A stretch of 60,954 nucleotides of DNA from Leisingera sp. JC1 (GCF_001679925.1 NZ_LYUZ01000087.1:1-60954), one strand, 5' to 3'; counted from the stretch's first letter, positions 23,287 through 31,812 are shown. Notes: generated by a model not told the origin, from the letters alone. Made by a program: numbers and translations.

Positions 23287-24614
23287 TGTGCCGCCTCCAT
23301 ATCTGCGAAGCTGGCGGGGGCCTCGTGCTGCTTCTGGTCAGTGATCAGGATTGCAGCCCAGCCAGCCGAATAACGCGGCCCCTCGTGTTTCGGGTTTGGA
23401 GCAATCCGAACCCGGAAGTTGCCGCAGATCGAAAGGCGGGTTCCACGCTGCTCGCTGTGGATTTTTGCATATTCCGCCTTGGTCAGCTCGACCTGAGGTA
23501 AAATCATTTCCTCACGGCGATACGGGTTCACCAGAGAAATCTTCCCGCTGGCGGCCTTAAAATTCAGGATCGGCGGCTTTGCCGGTTTTTTGGCCGGGGG
23601 AACGTAACCGCAAGACTGCATCAGGTCACGCCATTCATCGCCCGAAAGCTCAACGCTTGTGCCTTGCGCGATGTGAGCGGGCAGGGGGGCCTTGCATTCG
23701 ACGGTGAAGAGGTCGCTATCCACTTTAGCTCCCTTCGGTTTGTCGGCCCCATGCTCGCGAACGAACATTTGCAGGAGCGTCGGAGTAATCTCACCCTCAA
23801 ATCGCGGCACCTCCCCCAGCATTTCCCGCTCATAGGAAAGGCGGTTAAGGGTGTGGGAGATCCAGCGCGCCAGGTTGTCGCTTTCGATGATCGAGCGCGC
23901 CCCAGCCATGGCCTTCTCCCGTGCGTCCTCCGGGGTGATCTCGCCGCGGTCCACCGAAGACCACAGATTGAAAGAGTGCATATCACTGCGGCCAAGGAAC
24001 AGCTTGATTTGCTCCGGCGTGGTTATCTTCTCCCACAGTTCCAGCGCCTTGTGCGCCGTGTTCAGGTTGCGCTGCAGGTCACGCAGCTCCGCCAGCAGGG
24101 TTTTAATCCGGCGCGCGCGCACTTTAGGGTCGTTCTTATAGTTGGCGTGACGCTCCACACCCTCGGCCCGATACTGCCAATAGCCGATGGCGTTATGAGC
24201 CTTAGCAGCCTTGGACAGGGCGTTATCCATCCGCTCCTTGTCCTTGCGCGCTTTCCGTTCGGAATGGTGACCGATCAGGATAGGCTGGCCGAACTCGAAA
24301 CGCTGGGAAATATCGCGCGCAGCGCGGGAGAAAGCAGAGGCCTGCGCAGCGCGTTTGTCTGCAAGGGCGTCCAACCGCTCGGCCTTCATCTGCGCACGCT
24401 CCGCGAGCGTGGTTCCTTCCGGTTCGATCTCGCCCGCCAATTCAAGGGCCAAGTCCTCACGTTTGCAGGACCACTTGGGAGCGACGAAAAGCTCCTGTTT
24501 CGGCGCCCATCTGAAACCGGCGTCCTTTACCCGCTGAAAAGTTTCATCATCCAGCCGCACGGACGGATAAAGACGGATTTTGTTGTCTTCGGGCGAATAG
24601 GTGGCTGTGATCAT
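23283..24614 (-). CDS. DUF3560 family plasmid protein
   Basis: A 443-aa protein whose first 200 residues match the DUF3560 pattern: ATYSPEDNKIRLYPS, then AGFRWAPKQELFVAP, GQPILIGHHSERKARKD and YWQYRAEGVE. A long helical middle and a beta-rich C-terminus follow. DUF3560 genes are typical of plasmids and often lie beside orphan methyltransferases, as here; biochemical function is not known to me. First gene of the operon downstream of element F. Confidence 0.82.
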   Translation of the reverse strand: MITATYSPEDNKIRLYPSVRLDDETFQRVKDAGFRWAPKQELFVAPKWSCKREDLALELAGEIEPEGTTLAERAQMKAERLDALADKRAAQASAFSRAARDISQRFEFGQPILIGHHSERKARKDKERMDNALSKAAKAHNAIGYWQYRAEGVERHANYKNDPKVRARRIKTLLAELRDLQRNLNTAHKALELWEKITTPEQIKLFLGRSDMHSFNLWSSVDRGEITPEDAREKAMAGARSIIESDNLARWISHTLNRLSYEREMLGEVPRFEGEITPTLLQMFVREHGADKPKGAKVDSDLFTVECKAPLPAHIAQGTSVELSGDEWRDLMQSCGYVPPAKKPAKPPILNFKAASGKISLVNPYRREEMILPQVELTKAEYAKIHSEQRGTRLSICGNFRVRIAPNPKHEGPRYSAGWAAILITDQKQHEAPASFADMEAAQ

Positions 24615-24649
24615 TTATTTTTCCTCTTGTGGTGTGACGGTGGGGCTTG

Positions 24650-24890
24650 ATGTCCACTTTCCGCCGATGGGCGCGGCCTCTCTGCACTGACCGCTGAAAG
24701 ACCCCGTGTCTTTCGGCTGGCAGAGCAGGGAGGGCGCAGCCCTGCCTGCGGCCTGGGACGGGACTGTCACGGGGTTGAAGGGAGGCTGGCGCGGCCCGCA
24801 GGCGCAGCCGAGGACACGGGCCTCCCGGAAACGGCGCGCGCAGCGCGGCGCTTGCCCCTTGACCGGCCCGGCACAGGATGCGGGCGGACC
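24650..24890. repeat. Palindrome-rich element F
   Basis: Upstream of the DUF3560 gene. GAAAGAC-cccgt-GTCTTTC; ACCCCGTG with CACGGGGT; GCAGG-ga-GGGC-gca-GCCC-tg-CCTGC; GGGAGGC with GCCTCCC enclosing GGCTGGCGC/GCGCAGCC. Less regular than elements A, B, C and E. No gene is seen in 24615-25317; the second 305-bp repeat follows at 24904. Confidence 0.55.
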
Positions 24891-24903
24891 AAACAAATGA
24901 ATG

Positions 24904-25208
24904 ATGCCGGGGCAGGGGGGAGCGGGCGCAGCCCGTCGATGCCCTGCCACGACCCCTGAAACATGCAAACCGCGCGCGTCGCGCGGATTTCTCCTATCTC
25001 TTGCAAAAGGCGCAGCGAACGACCGTGACCCGAAGGGCGGAGACCGCGTGACCTGGTCGACCGTGCGGCCGCGGCGGCAAGCTGGCTCGGAGAGACAGAT
25101 TCCGGCGCACCCGGGCCGCAGGGAGAACAGGGCAGGGGGGCTCCGGTCTGGTGCCGCCTGCCGGCGCCAGGCTAGGGCGCGGTCCCGTGCTTAAGCACGG
25201 GATTTGCC
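24904..25208 (+). repeat. 305-bp direct repeat, copy 2
   Basis: Partner of 21105-21409. Differences in the CCGCGCG hairpin and the terminal GTGCTTnAGCAC hairpin leave the pairing intact. Shorter relatives lie near 13098-13175 and 25690-25765. Confidence 0.85.
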
Positions 25209-25317
25209 GAACCGGCTAACTATCGCGTGTTCATCCCTTTCCATCTGCGATCCAAAGTTGATCTGAGGCAGGAAAACGCTAAAGAAGCACCACAAAATCT
25301 GCCAAGAAAGTGAAGTC

Positions 25318-25677
25318 ATGAACCCGATCGACCAGCATGTAGGAAAACGCATTCGGCACCGGCGCTGGATGAAAGGCATGTCACAGCAGGAGCTAGCTGT
25401 ACACTGTGATGTGAGGTTTCAGCAGGTTCAGAAGTATGAGACCGGTGCCAACCGTGTCAGTGCATCAAGGCTTTGGGAGATTGCGGAAGCACTGGACGTT
25501 CAAGTAGCCTATTTCTTCGAAGGTCTTGACGGCGGCACGCCCTCAGGAGGTGATGCCCTCGCCGAAAACAATCAGTTGCTCGCCAAAGAAGCAGTGGATC
25601 TGGTGCGGACCTACTACGGGATTCCGGAGAAAAGCCGTTCACATCTGCTTTCTTTAGCAAAGACACTGGCCGCTTAG
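25318..25677 (+). CDS. XRE-family transcriptional regulator
   Basis: A 119-aa Cro/C1-type repressor. Helix-turn-helix at residues 8-65 (VGKRIRHRRWMKGMSQQELA, then FQQVQKYETGANRVSASRLWEIAEAL), followed by a short C-terminal helical tail. The pattern is close to the common alphaproteobacterial regulators of this length. Its targets are not evident. It is followed by a palindrome (25769-25894) before the porin gene. Confidence 0.88.
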   Translation: MNPIDQHVGKRIRHRRWMKGMSQQELAVHCDVRFQQVQKYETGANRVSASRLWEIAEALDVQVAYFFEGLDGGTPSGGDALAENNQLLAKEAVDLVRTYYGIPEKSRSHLLSLAKTLAA

Positions 25678-25768
25678 CGCGAATAATATTCTGGCACAGC
25701 CAGTCGATGACCTGCCACGGCCTACGGAACATGCGATCCGCGTATCCAGCGCGGATCTCTTCTTCTTC

Positions 25769-25894
25769 GAACGGGCAAAGTTATCCAGCCGCCCAGATCT
25801 TCGAACTTGCGAGAAATCTGAGGCGGCCTCAGCAGCGTCATGGGCGAAGACGCCAGAATCTGAGAACGGACGCTGTGGGTAACTTTGCCCGTTC
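25769..25894. repeat. Nested palindrome element G
   Basis: GAACGGGCAAAGTTA 25769-25783 pairs perfectly with 25880-25894; inside lies CTGAGGC-g-GCCTCAG. Just before it (25690-25765) is a short relative of the 305-bp repeat with a GATCCGCG/CGCGGATC hairpin and TCTTCTTCTTC. Nothing else is seen in 25678-26021. Confidence 0.7.
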
Positions 25895-26021
25895 CACCCC
25901 TGTTCAAAATGCCATGGATGCACGCAGGGATTGATCACACTATCATTCATAATTTATTTGGCCGGCAGGCTGCACAAAGCGGCATGGAAACTCTCGGAAA
26001 ACTGTCAGGCACACATTGCAG

Positions 26022-27116
26022 ATGAATTTGAAGAAAAACGTAACATTGGGGGCAAGCGCTCTCGCTATTTCCGCTACTATGGTTGCGGCTGGGGAAATCG
26101 AACGACGCGGCGATCCTTCGCAAATCTTGTTTCAGAAGGGAAAGAACTACCTCGAATTTTCGGCGGCATTTGTGAATCCGTCGGTATCAGGTGTCGCCTT
26201 GCCGGGCATTCCGGCCGGTCCAACCGGGAACATCACCAACAGCTACAAGTCCTACGCACTTGGCTACAAGCACGAGCTGAACGAGCGTGTCTCACTGGCA
26301 TTCGTCATTGATGAACCGATTGGAGCGTCGGTGTCCTACGCCAGTCCTCTCGCCTTCTTCGGTGGATCGAGCGCAGAGATCTCATCTATCGCCTACACCG
26401 GCCTGGCCAAGTACCAAGTCAATGACAGATTTAGCGTCTATGGCGGCCTGCGGTTCATTGGAGTTGATGGTGCTGTTACCGTTGTCTCTCCGGCGTCTGC
26501 GCCCAGCCCCTACAGTCTCAGCGTGAACAAGGACTATCAGCTGGGCTACCTTGCAGGTGTAGCCTATGAAATTCCGGATATCGCGTTCCGCATCGCTGCG
26601 ACCTACGAGTCAAAAACTGAGCATGATTTCCGCGACAACACGGGTTCACCATTTCAAGTGGAAATTCCGAAGTCTTTCACGCTGCACGCCCAGTCGGGGA
26701 TCTCGGCCAACACCCTGCTTTTTGGTTCGGTCAAATGGCGCGAATGGTCAAAATTCAAGATTCAGCCGGGTGACTTTTTCTCCCTGGTTCCAGGCGTTGG
26801 CGCTGTAAACACTCCGATTGCACGGGGGACCAGCGATATTTGGACCTATGAGGTAGGCATCGCACACAGTTTTAGCGAAAGCTGGAGCGGCGCGGCCACC
26901 ATAGGATACGAAAAAGACTTGGGAGATATCGTTGGCAACTTCTCCGGGCGTGATGGATATGTCAGCTATGGCCTTGCCGCTATTTATGAAGTTGACGGCT
27001 GGAAGGTGACAACCGGCGTCCGCTACATCGACATCGGCGATGCTGACACCTCGGTTTCTTCATTCACGGAAAACGATGCGATTTCAGCTGGCATCAAAGT
27101 CGGCTACACATTCTAA
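26022..27116 (+). CDS. FadL/OmpP1-like outer-membrane transport protein
   Basis: A 364-aa outer-membrane beta-barrel with a signal peptide (residues 1-24, ending VAAG). Alternating-strand pattern through to the C-terminal IKVGYTF, the usual terminal aromatic barrel signature. The GERRGDPS-like N-terminus and FSAAFVNPSVSG fit the long-chain fatty acid porin family FadL. It should let hydrophobic compounds cross the outer membrane. The ATG at 26022 is used rather than the TTG two codons upstream. A metabolic passenger gene rather than a transfer gene. Confidence 0.82.
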   Translation: MNLKKNVTLGASALAISATMVAAGEIERRGDPSQILFQKGKNYLEFSAAFVNPSVSGVALPGIPAGPTGNITNSYKSYALGYKHELNERVSLAFVIDEPIGASVSYASPLAFFGGSSAEISSIAYTGLAKYQVNDRFSVYGGLRFIGVDGAVTVVSPASAPSPYSLSVNKDYQLGYLAGVAYEIPDIAFRIAATYESKTEHDFRDNTGSPFQVEIPKSFTLHAQSGISANTLLFGSVKWREWSKFKIQPGDFFSLVPGVGAVNTPIARGTSDIWTYEVGIAHSFSESWSGAATIGYEKDLGDIVGNFSGRDGYVSYGLAAIYEVDGWKVTTGVRYIDIGDADTSVSSFTENDAISAGIKVGYTF

Positions 27117-27133
27117 GTGAGCCAAATAAATCA

Positions 27134-27180
27134 CCTGACTGCCGCCGAACTGCTACAGCTATCACTCGGCGGTGGTCAGG
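27134..27180 (+). terminator. Strong hairpin between convergent genes
   Basis: Fifteen-base arms (27134-27148 and 27166-27180) pair at 13 positions around a 17-base loop, followed by TCTCTTTC. It should terminate the porin transcript and perhaps the opposite one. Confidence 0.65.
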
Positions 27181-27232
27181 TCTCTTTCGCTGCTAACTGC
27201 CATCTCATTGGAGAAGTGGAGTTGAGCCAGTT

Positions 27233-28189
27233 TTAAGCCACGTTTGCGTCTATGAAAGTCGTTGAGAAAAGATCACAGATTTGGGACAGTATTCTCTCGC
27301 GAGCCTCTGAAGACTCCAAGAACAGCTCGTGCTTGGCGCCGTGTATCAGCTGAAACTGCCCGTCAGGCCAGCGCTCCATGCGATTTTGAATTGCTGAAAT
27401 GCTGACCACTTCATCTTGGTCACCGCAAAAAGCGATGCAAGGAACCGCAGGAGAACGCACCTTTGACAGGCTCTTTGTCTCCTTGAGCGCCTGGAACAAC
27501 CGCCCCATGCTTGGCCCGCCAATTTGCAGGTCGGATTGCGCTTCGGCCTGGTCTACCCAATACTGATACATTTCAGAGTCAGTAGTAAGCCTATTGTTTT
27601 TAAAGTCATTTTTGAGAACGTAGGTTTCACCGGTATAACCTGGGGCATAACTGTGCCCCTTTCCTAGGGCTTGAGCGGCCCAGGTTAGAGGCCAAGCTGC
27701 CATGCGCTCAACTGCGGAGAGATGAATATCGAACATCGGGGCGGTAAACGCACACGCTTCAACAGGCAATCCTTCAGTCAGTGCTCGAAACCCAATGCAT
27801 GCGCCCATCGAATGTCCGACCAAGTTCCATGGCTTCGGCAGATCCAACTCTTCTGCAGCTTGGACCATTGCCGCGACATCCATCTGGAAGTCAGAAAAGC
27901 TGTTCACATGCCCTGTCCGCCGGTCGTCTGTGAACCGCTCAGCAAGTCCCTGGCCCCGCCAATCAATGACGATGGTCGTATAGCCTAACTCATTGAATGC
28001 AGATGCTGTACGACCCCAAATTTCAACATACTCCGCGCGTCCAGGGAACAGAAAAACTGTTCCTTTTCTGGGCTGTTCAGCTCTCCACAATCCAACACGC
28101 AGGCGAACACCGTCTTTCGCATGTACCCAATATGCACTGCCGTTTGCAGGCCCCTCTGCCAGTTCTGGATAAAAGGTTGCTTGTTCCAT
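27233..28189 (-). CDS. Alpha/beta hydrolase (lysophospholipase/lactonase-like)
   Basis: A 318-aa serine hydrolase. Nucleophile elbow GHSMG near residue 127, oxyanion region FLFPGRAEYVEIWGR, acid in CGDQDEV and His in GAKHELF near the C-terminus, so the triad is complete. From memory it resembles plasmid proteins annotated as RcgR, a putative quorum lactone hydrolase found beside RcgA-type proteins; the next gene upstream looks like RcgA, which supports this, but I cannot verify it. Otherwise a monoacylglycerol-lipase-like esterase. ATG at 28189. Confidence 0.8.
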   Translation of the reverse strand: MEQATFYPELAEGPANGSAYWVHAKDGVRLRVGLWRAEQPRKGTVFLFPGRAEYVEIWGRTASAFNELGYTTIVIDWRGQGLAERFTDDRRTGHVNSFSDFQMDVAAMVQAAEELDLPKPWNLVGHSMGACIGFRALTEGLPVEACAFTAPMFDIHLSAVERMAAWPLTWAAQALGKGHSYAPGYTGETYVLKNDFKNNRLTTDSEMYQYWVDQAEAQSDLQIGGPSMGRLFQALKETKSLSKVRSPAVPCIAFCGDQDEVVSISAIQNRMERWPDGQFQLIHGAKHELFLESSEARERILSQICDLFSTTFIDANVA

Positions 28190-28305
28190 CAAACTAAATT
28201 CCTACCAGTCTTCATTTCCTTCGCCCTACCACTGATGCAGGACAGTACGCCAGTCACGGAAGCCATAATACCGCGGAAGCATCTATGATCATCTGCTTGT
28301 CCGGC

Positions 28306-30015
28306 TCAGTTGAGTTCATGCGCTTGTTTCAATTTCTCTTCAGGAGCCCGAGTGCGCCACAAGAGACTGTAGGCAGAAATTACTACACTCCCGAACAATA
28401 GTATCGAAAAACCATAGAATTTCCCAACAACCATAAAATTGACGGCGAGCAAAACAACAACTGAAACCATCTTGAACCACAATGCCTTAACCTGGCTTAC
28501 CAACCTTTGTACTTGCGAGTTCCCTTTCAGGCTTTGCCCTTCCTTTGAAGGAAAGCATCCGTCCAATACCCAATAAATCTGAGCGAAGCAGGCGAAGAAA
28601 ACAAAGCAGGTTATGAATGTTAGAAGAAAACTAGTGAAAAATGGACTTGGGTTTTGCTCAAGCCAAGACCAACCATCGCTGTTGACGCCCAAGGCTGTCA
28701 GTGCATCACCAATCAGCCAGTCTAAGATAGTCTCTCCGTCCGAAATCAAATAAGCTGCATTCACCTTGATGCATGTAGCAAGCAAAATCCCCAAAACCAC
28801 GCAACGGAAAATTCCGGTCATGATCTTGGTTCCGTTTGCACGCATCTTTCTTTGATAGATTTCGTTGGGCTGCAGCTCAGGATTAATGTAGATTCTATAA
28901 AAATCATTTGCCAGAGTATACAGCAATAGCAGACCGATAAAATAGAACCAGTATATCATGCCAGAATACAGAAACGCGAACATTGAAACAAAGATCGCCT
29001 CCGATATTGACATAATCTCAGGGCGAGAGATTGTGACAAGTATCCAGTCAACCATAGGATTTTCGGAGTTACTCTCCAGTAGTGGCCGCAGGTAAATACC
29101 ATACCATTGAATGAAAAATATTCCTAGAAAACATATGATGAAAATCGCCCAATAGGAAAATGAGAACGAACCCACTTTCTGTTCCCAGCTATTGTTCGCC
29201 TCGATGCTGGTTTTAGTCACTGCGAGCGATGGGAGTCGCTCCTCCTTCCAGAATGTTAGCAGCTCCGACACAAGAATTAGGAACAGTGGCAACACAGCCA
29301 TTTCTCCAACCGTCCAGCTGATCGACCAATAAAAACCGACTTCCTTATCCAGCCCTTCAACTGGGTTGTAAGTGACACTGTGGACACCAAAAATGAAAGC
29401 AAGGAACCAGAGCACACCACCAGTCGTCCATATCGCAACCGGCAAATTCAGTGAACTGCGACCGTTGAACAGCGCTTCCGAAGCCCTTGCCAGGTTAAAA
29501 CGCTGCTTTGGCGGTACGTTTTCAGCGTCTGGCGCTTTGGGTGCAGCAGCCTGGTCGAGCTTCGGAGCGTGAGGGACATTCTGTGGCTCGGCGGCTTGGT
29601 TGACATCGAGAGCGGGCTGCTCCCCTAGACCTCCAGCCTTTTCTTTCTGTTTCCTCCGTGCCTTCAGTCGAGACTGAGACGCACTAAGCTCCACCTGCCA
29701 TTCGCTGGTTCCCTCAGGGTCACGGCAGCCAAACACCATGGCCAGCCAACGAATGTTGGTAGGGCCTATTCCCCTTTTGTTGTTCTCAAACCAAAGCTGC
29801 ACTGTCCGCAGATCGACGCCTTTTCGGTTCGCATCAATCTGTGAAATGGCATCCGCTAGCAATTCGGGTGTCCACGGGCCGATGGGATAACCATCTTTGT
29901 TCGCTGGCCGGCCTACGCCTGTAGTTGTTGCATGAATGAACAGCTCCTTGAAAGTTTTTCCGCTTTTTGGCGGAGATTGAAAAAACTTACCGTTCTTTAT
30001 CAATGGCTTAGGCAC
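28306..30015 (-). CDS. Multi-pass membrane protein with N-terminal DNA-binding-like domain (RcgA-like)
   Basis: A 569-aa protein. Residues 20-110 resemble a helix-turn-helix or phage-repressor-like domain (TPELLADAISQIDANRKGV, RTVQLWFENNKRGIGPTNIRWLAMVFG); residues 130-180 are an Ala/Pro linker; residues 190-555 hold about eight hydrophobic segments. It matches my memory of the RcgA family of putative transporters on alphaproteobacterial plasmids. The start is GTG, preceded directly by the TTTCG repeat tract. A membrane-bound regulator that senses a signal, with the adjacent hydrolase, is plausible but unproven. Confidence 0.75.
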   Translation of the reverse strand: MPKPLIKNGKFFQSPPKSGKTFKELFIHATTTGVGRPANKDGYPIGPWTPELLADAISQIDANRKGVDLRTVQLWFENNKRGIGPTNIRWLAMVFGCRDPEGTSEWQVELSASQSRLKARRKQKEKAGGLGEQPALDVNQAAEPQNVPHAPKLDQAAAPKAPDAENVPPKQRFNLARASEALFNGRSSLNLPVAIWTTGGVLWFLAFIFGVHSVTYNPVEGLDKEVGFYWSISWTVGEMAVLPLFLILVSELLTFWKEERLPSLAVTKTSIEANNSWEQKVGSFSFSYWAIFIICFLGIFFIQWYGIYLRPLLESNSENPMVDWILVTISRPEIMSISEAIFVSMFAFLYSGMIYWFYFIGLLLLYTLANDFYRIYINPELQPNEIYQRKMRANGTKIMTGIFRCVVLGILLATCIKVNAAYLISDGETILDWLIGDALTALGVNSDGWSWLEQNPSPFFTSFLLTFITCFVFFACFAQIYWVLDGCFPSKEGQSLKGNSQVQRLVSQVKALWFKMVSVVVLLAVNFMVVGKFYGFSILLFGSVVISAYSLLWRTRAPEEKLKQAHELN

Positions 30016-30020
30016 TTGGT

Positions 30021-30054
30021 TTTCGTTTCGTTTCGTTGCGTTTCGTTCGTTTCG
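30021..30054 (+). repeat. TTTCG pentamer tract upstream of the membrane-protein gene
   Basis: About six imperfect copies of TTTCG (read CGAAA on the other strand) lie directly before the GTG start at 30015, where a ribosome binding site would be expected. It could be a slippage-prone tract or a cluster of binding sites. Confidence 0.6.
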
Positions 30055-30099
30055 TGCGGTTGACGTTGATTAGCGTATCTAGCACCGGGATTCAATTTT

Positions 30100-30357
30100 A
30101 TGGTGTGGGAACCAATGAAAGACGGCATCAAAGAAGTTATCGAAGCCATGGGGGTCCGTTTTGGGGAGCCCCTCCGGGGGTATGAAAAAGCGTCGCAAAC
30201 CTTGGAAACGTGTGAAGGCCAGGCTTCGCCGGAGCAAGCCATTGAGAGAAGTGCTCGAGTGCAGGCTATACCAGTGGCCCAGGTCGAAGACACAAGAGGG
30301 AAGACTGGTGTTGCCTACTTCTGGAACACTGGAGAACTTCAGGTGAGTTGGCAGTGA
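30100..30357 (+). CDS. Small hypothetical protein
   Basis: An 85-aa soluble protein divergent from the membrane-protein gene; GGGATT lies 7 bases before the ATG at 30100 and a second ATG follows at 30115. Contains IKEVIEAMGVRFGEPLRGYEKA. It converges on repC. Not recognised. Confidence 0.5.
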   Translation: MVWEPMKDGIKEVIEAMGVRFGEPLRGYEKASQTLETCEGQASPEQAIERSARVQAIPVAQVEDTRGKTGVAYFWNTGELQVSWQ

Positions 30358-30372
30358 TGCTTCGATCTGAAA

Positions 30373-31650
30373 TTATGCAGTCGTCTCTCGCTTCATTAGT
30401 CCAAACAAGCTTTGCAGGAGGTGAAGGTCTCCATGGGCGTGTCTTCGGGTCATTGCTCGAAGGGCACCACCTGGGCTCAAGACCGGGGTGACTGGGTGGA
30501 AACGGTTTCTGTCGATAAGCAGAACACAAAGCATTGCCTCGATTTCACCCATTTGATCGGTTGCATCCCGGTAGGCGGTGGGGTGAATACCTAACGGTTG
30601 CAGCCGGTCGATAGCCGCATTGATGAAATCACGTTCGTCTAGGTTTGGCCGATCTCCTTGGGAAATCATGATCTGCATTTGCATGTCGTCGGAACAAAGA
30701 TTGAATAGCGTTTTCAGCGTTAAGTGGCTGCCGAACCTATGCACATCGTCCTTGTGAACCCGATCTGGCTTCGCATACTGCTTTTCTGAGCAGTCGGCAC
30801 TGCCGGTAGGCTGTGCCATAGACTTAATCATGTCTGCTCGCTTGCGAGCAGTCCTTATATCCACGGGATCGTTACAAGTTACAATTTTTTCTTGAGTTGT
30901 ATCTTGTATATATTGGCGGACATCTTTGTCCGGTCGAGCGGACTCTTCATTCTTCGTTGACGCAAATGCTTTGAGTTTATCCACAACCGAAACAACCTCA
31001 TCGAGGTGATCCTTTAGCTCTCTTGCGGACACTGACGCATAGAAGCGGGTGGGCCAGCCGACAAATTGTTGTGCCAGCTCTGACAATACCTGGCTGTTTG
31101 GGTGGCGAGGCTGCAGCTCCATCAGCAGGGACTTTACCTGGCGCTTAGCAGCGCTGATTTTTTGTTTCACTACAGAACGATCGATCCTACCGGATGCAAC
31201 GTCCGCCTCCAGGCGAATAAGGCGAGGTATGGCTTCAATCAGCGGGGTGAAAACAATGCCCTGCCGAAACTCCTCTCCATTGGCCCGCCTGTACCGACAG
31301 CGCCGCCCATTCATAGCCACTTCCTTACGGATGAAACCGAAATTCTGTTCAAGGATCTTTTCAACGCGCCGCACGCTGCGCTCGTCCTTGCCAGTTTGGT
31401 AGGCGATGTTTGTTTGCATCGAAAAGCAAACGGGTTCCATCGTTGGGTCTGTCCAGTCCGACGGCCGGGTTTCATCAATCATGGTGAGAACAACGGCCAG
31501 TTGACCATCATTCATACCAATTGCAGGTGCCACTCGCCTCAAAAGACGCTCGACGTCACTGCGCTGCATGTTCCCTGGAAGTACCGGAAACCTATCGGCC
31601 TCATCCTGTGAGGCATGGGCGTAACTGCTCAATTTCTTGCTCCATGTCAT
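30373..31650 (-). CDS. repC: RepC-type replication initiator
   Basis: A 425-aa protein with the features of the RepC initiator of repABC plasmids: N-terminal domain with a winged-helix region (MNDGQLAVVLTMIDETRPSDW, then TGKDERSVRRVEKILEQNFGFI) and the C-terminal signature GGALRAMTRRHAHGDLHL-SLFGLM. No repA or repB precedes it, so this is a stand-alone RepC replicon. In repABC plasmids the origin lies inside repC, and an AT-rich stretch is present here at 30871-30916. The ATG at 31650 gives natural sequence; the frame runs 41 codons further back through an AT-rich leader. Confidence 0.85.
   Translation of the reverse strand: MTWSKKLSSYAHASQDEADRFPVLPGNMQRSDVERLLRRVAPAIGMNDGQLAVVLTMIDETRPSDWTDPTMEPVCFSMQTNIAYQTGKDERSVRRVEKILEQNFGFIRKEVAMNGRRCRYRRANGEEFRQGIVFTPLIEAIPRLIRLEADVASGRIDRSVVKQKISAAKRQVKSLLMELQPRHPNSQVLSELAQQFVGWPTRFYASVSARELKDHLDEVVSVVDKLKAFASTKNEESARPDKDVRQYIQDTTQEKIVTCNDPVDIRTARKRADMIKSMAQPTGSADCSEKQYAKPDRVHKDDVHRFGSHLTLKTLFNLCSDDMQMQIMISQGDRPNLDERDFINAAIDRLQPLGIHPTAYRDATDQMGEIEAMLCVLLIDRNRFHPVTPVLSPGGALRAMTRRHAHGDLHLLQSLFGLMKRETTA
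30871..30916. other. AT-rich stretch in repC, candidate origin of replication
   Basis: A 46-base run rich in A and T within otherwise GC-rich repC, containing ACAATTTTTTC and TTGTATATATTGG. RepC initiators bind an AT-rich site within their own gene, so this is the best oriV candidate. No iterons are seen. Confidence 0.5.
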
Positions 31651-31812
31651 TGAAGCAAGGCGGGAGGCCTTTGTTATACAGCAAAAAAACTTTGTTCGCA
31701 CAAATGCGTTTTTTGCTTGCCTGCTATGTTGGAGATGCGCTAGGAAAGGGGTGAGAAAAGATCCTAGATGCATCCCCCGTTAAGGCCCCGCCTTGCGGGG
31801 GTTTCGCTTTTT
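31651..31812 (+). ncRNA. Candidate antisense RNA over the repC leader
   Basis: On the plus strand TTGAAG (31651) and TTATAC about 18 bases on could form a promoter. A hairpin GCAAAAAA...TTTTTTGC with inner TTTGT/ACAAA follows at 31681-31716, and a perfect terminator ends it at 31786-31812. The RNA, about 110-120 nt, would be antisense to the repC leader, matching the countertranscribed RNAs of repABC plasmids. The promoter is weak and the RNA is inferred. Confidence 0.4.
31785..31812 (+). terminator. Rho-independent terminator
   Basis: CCCCGC-ctt-GCGGGG (31786-31800) is followed by GTTTCGCTTTTT. It would stop plus-strand transcription from the repC leader. From 31813 to 32158 I see no gene. 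Confidence 0.8.

Noticed and set aside
30000-30293. 97-codon minus-strand frame upstream of the membrane-protein gene
   Set aside because: Overlaps the plus-strand gene 30100-30357 and the TTTCG tract; sequence is low-complexity (NETQRNETKTK).
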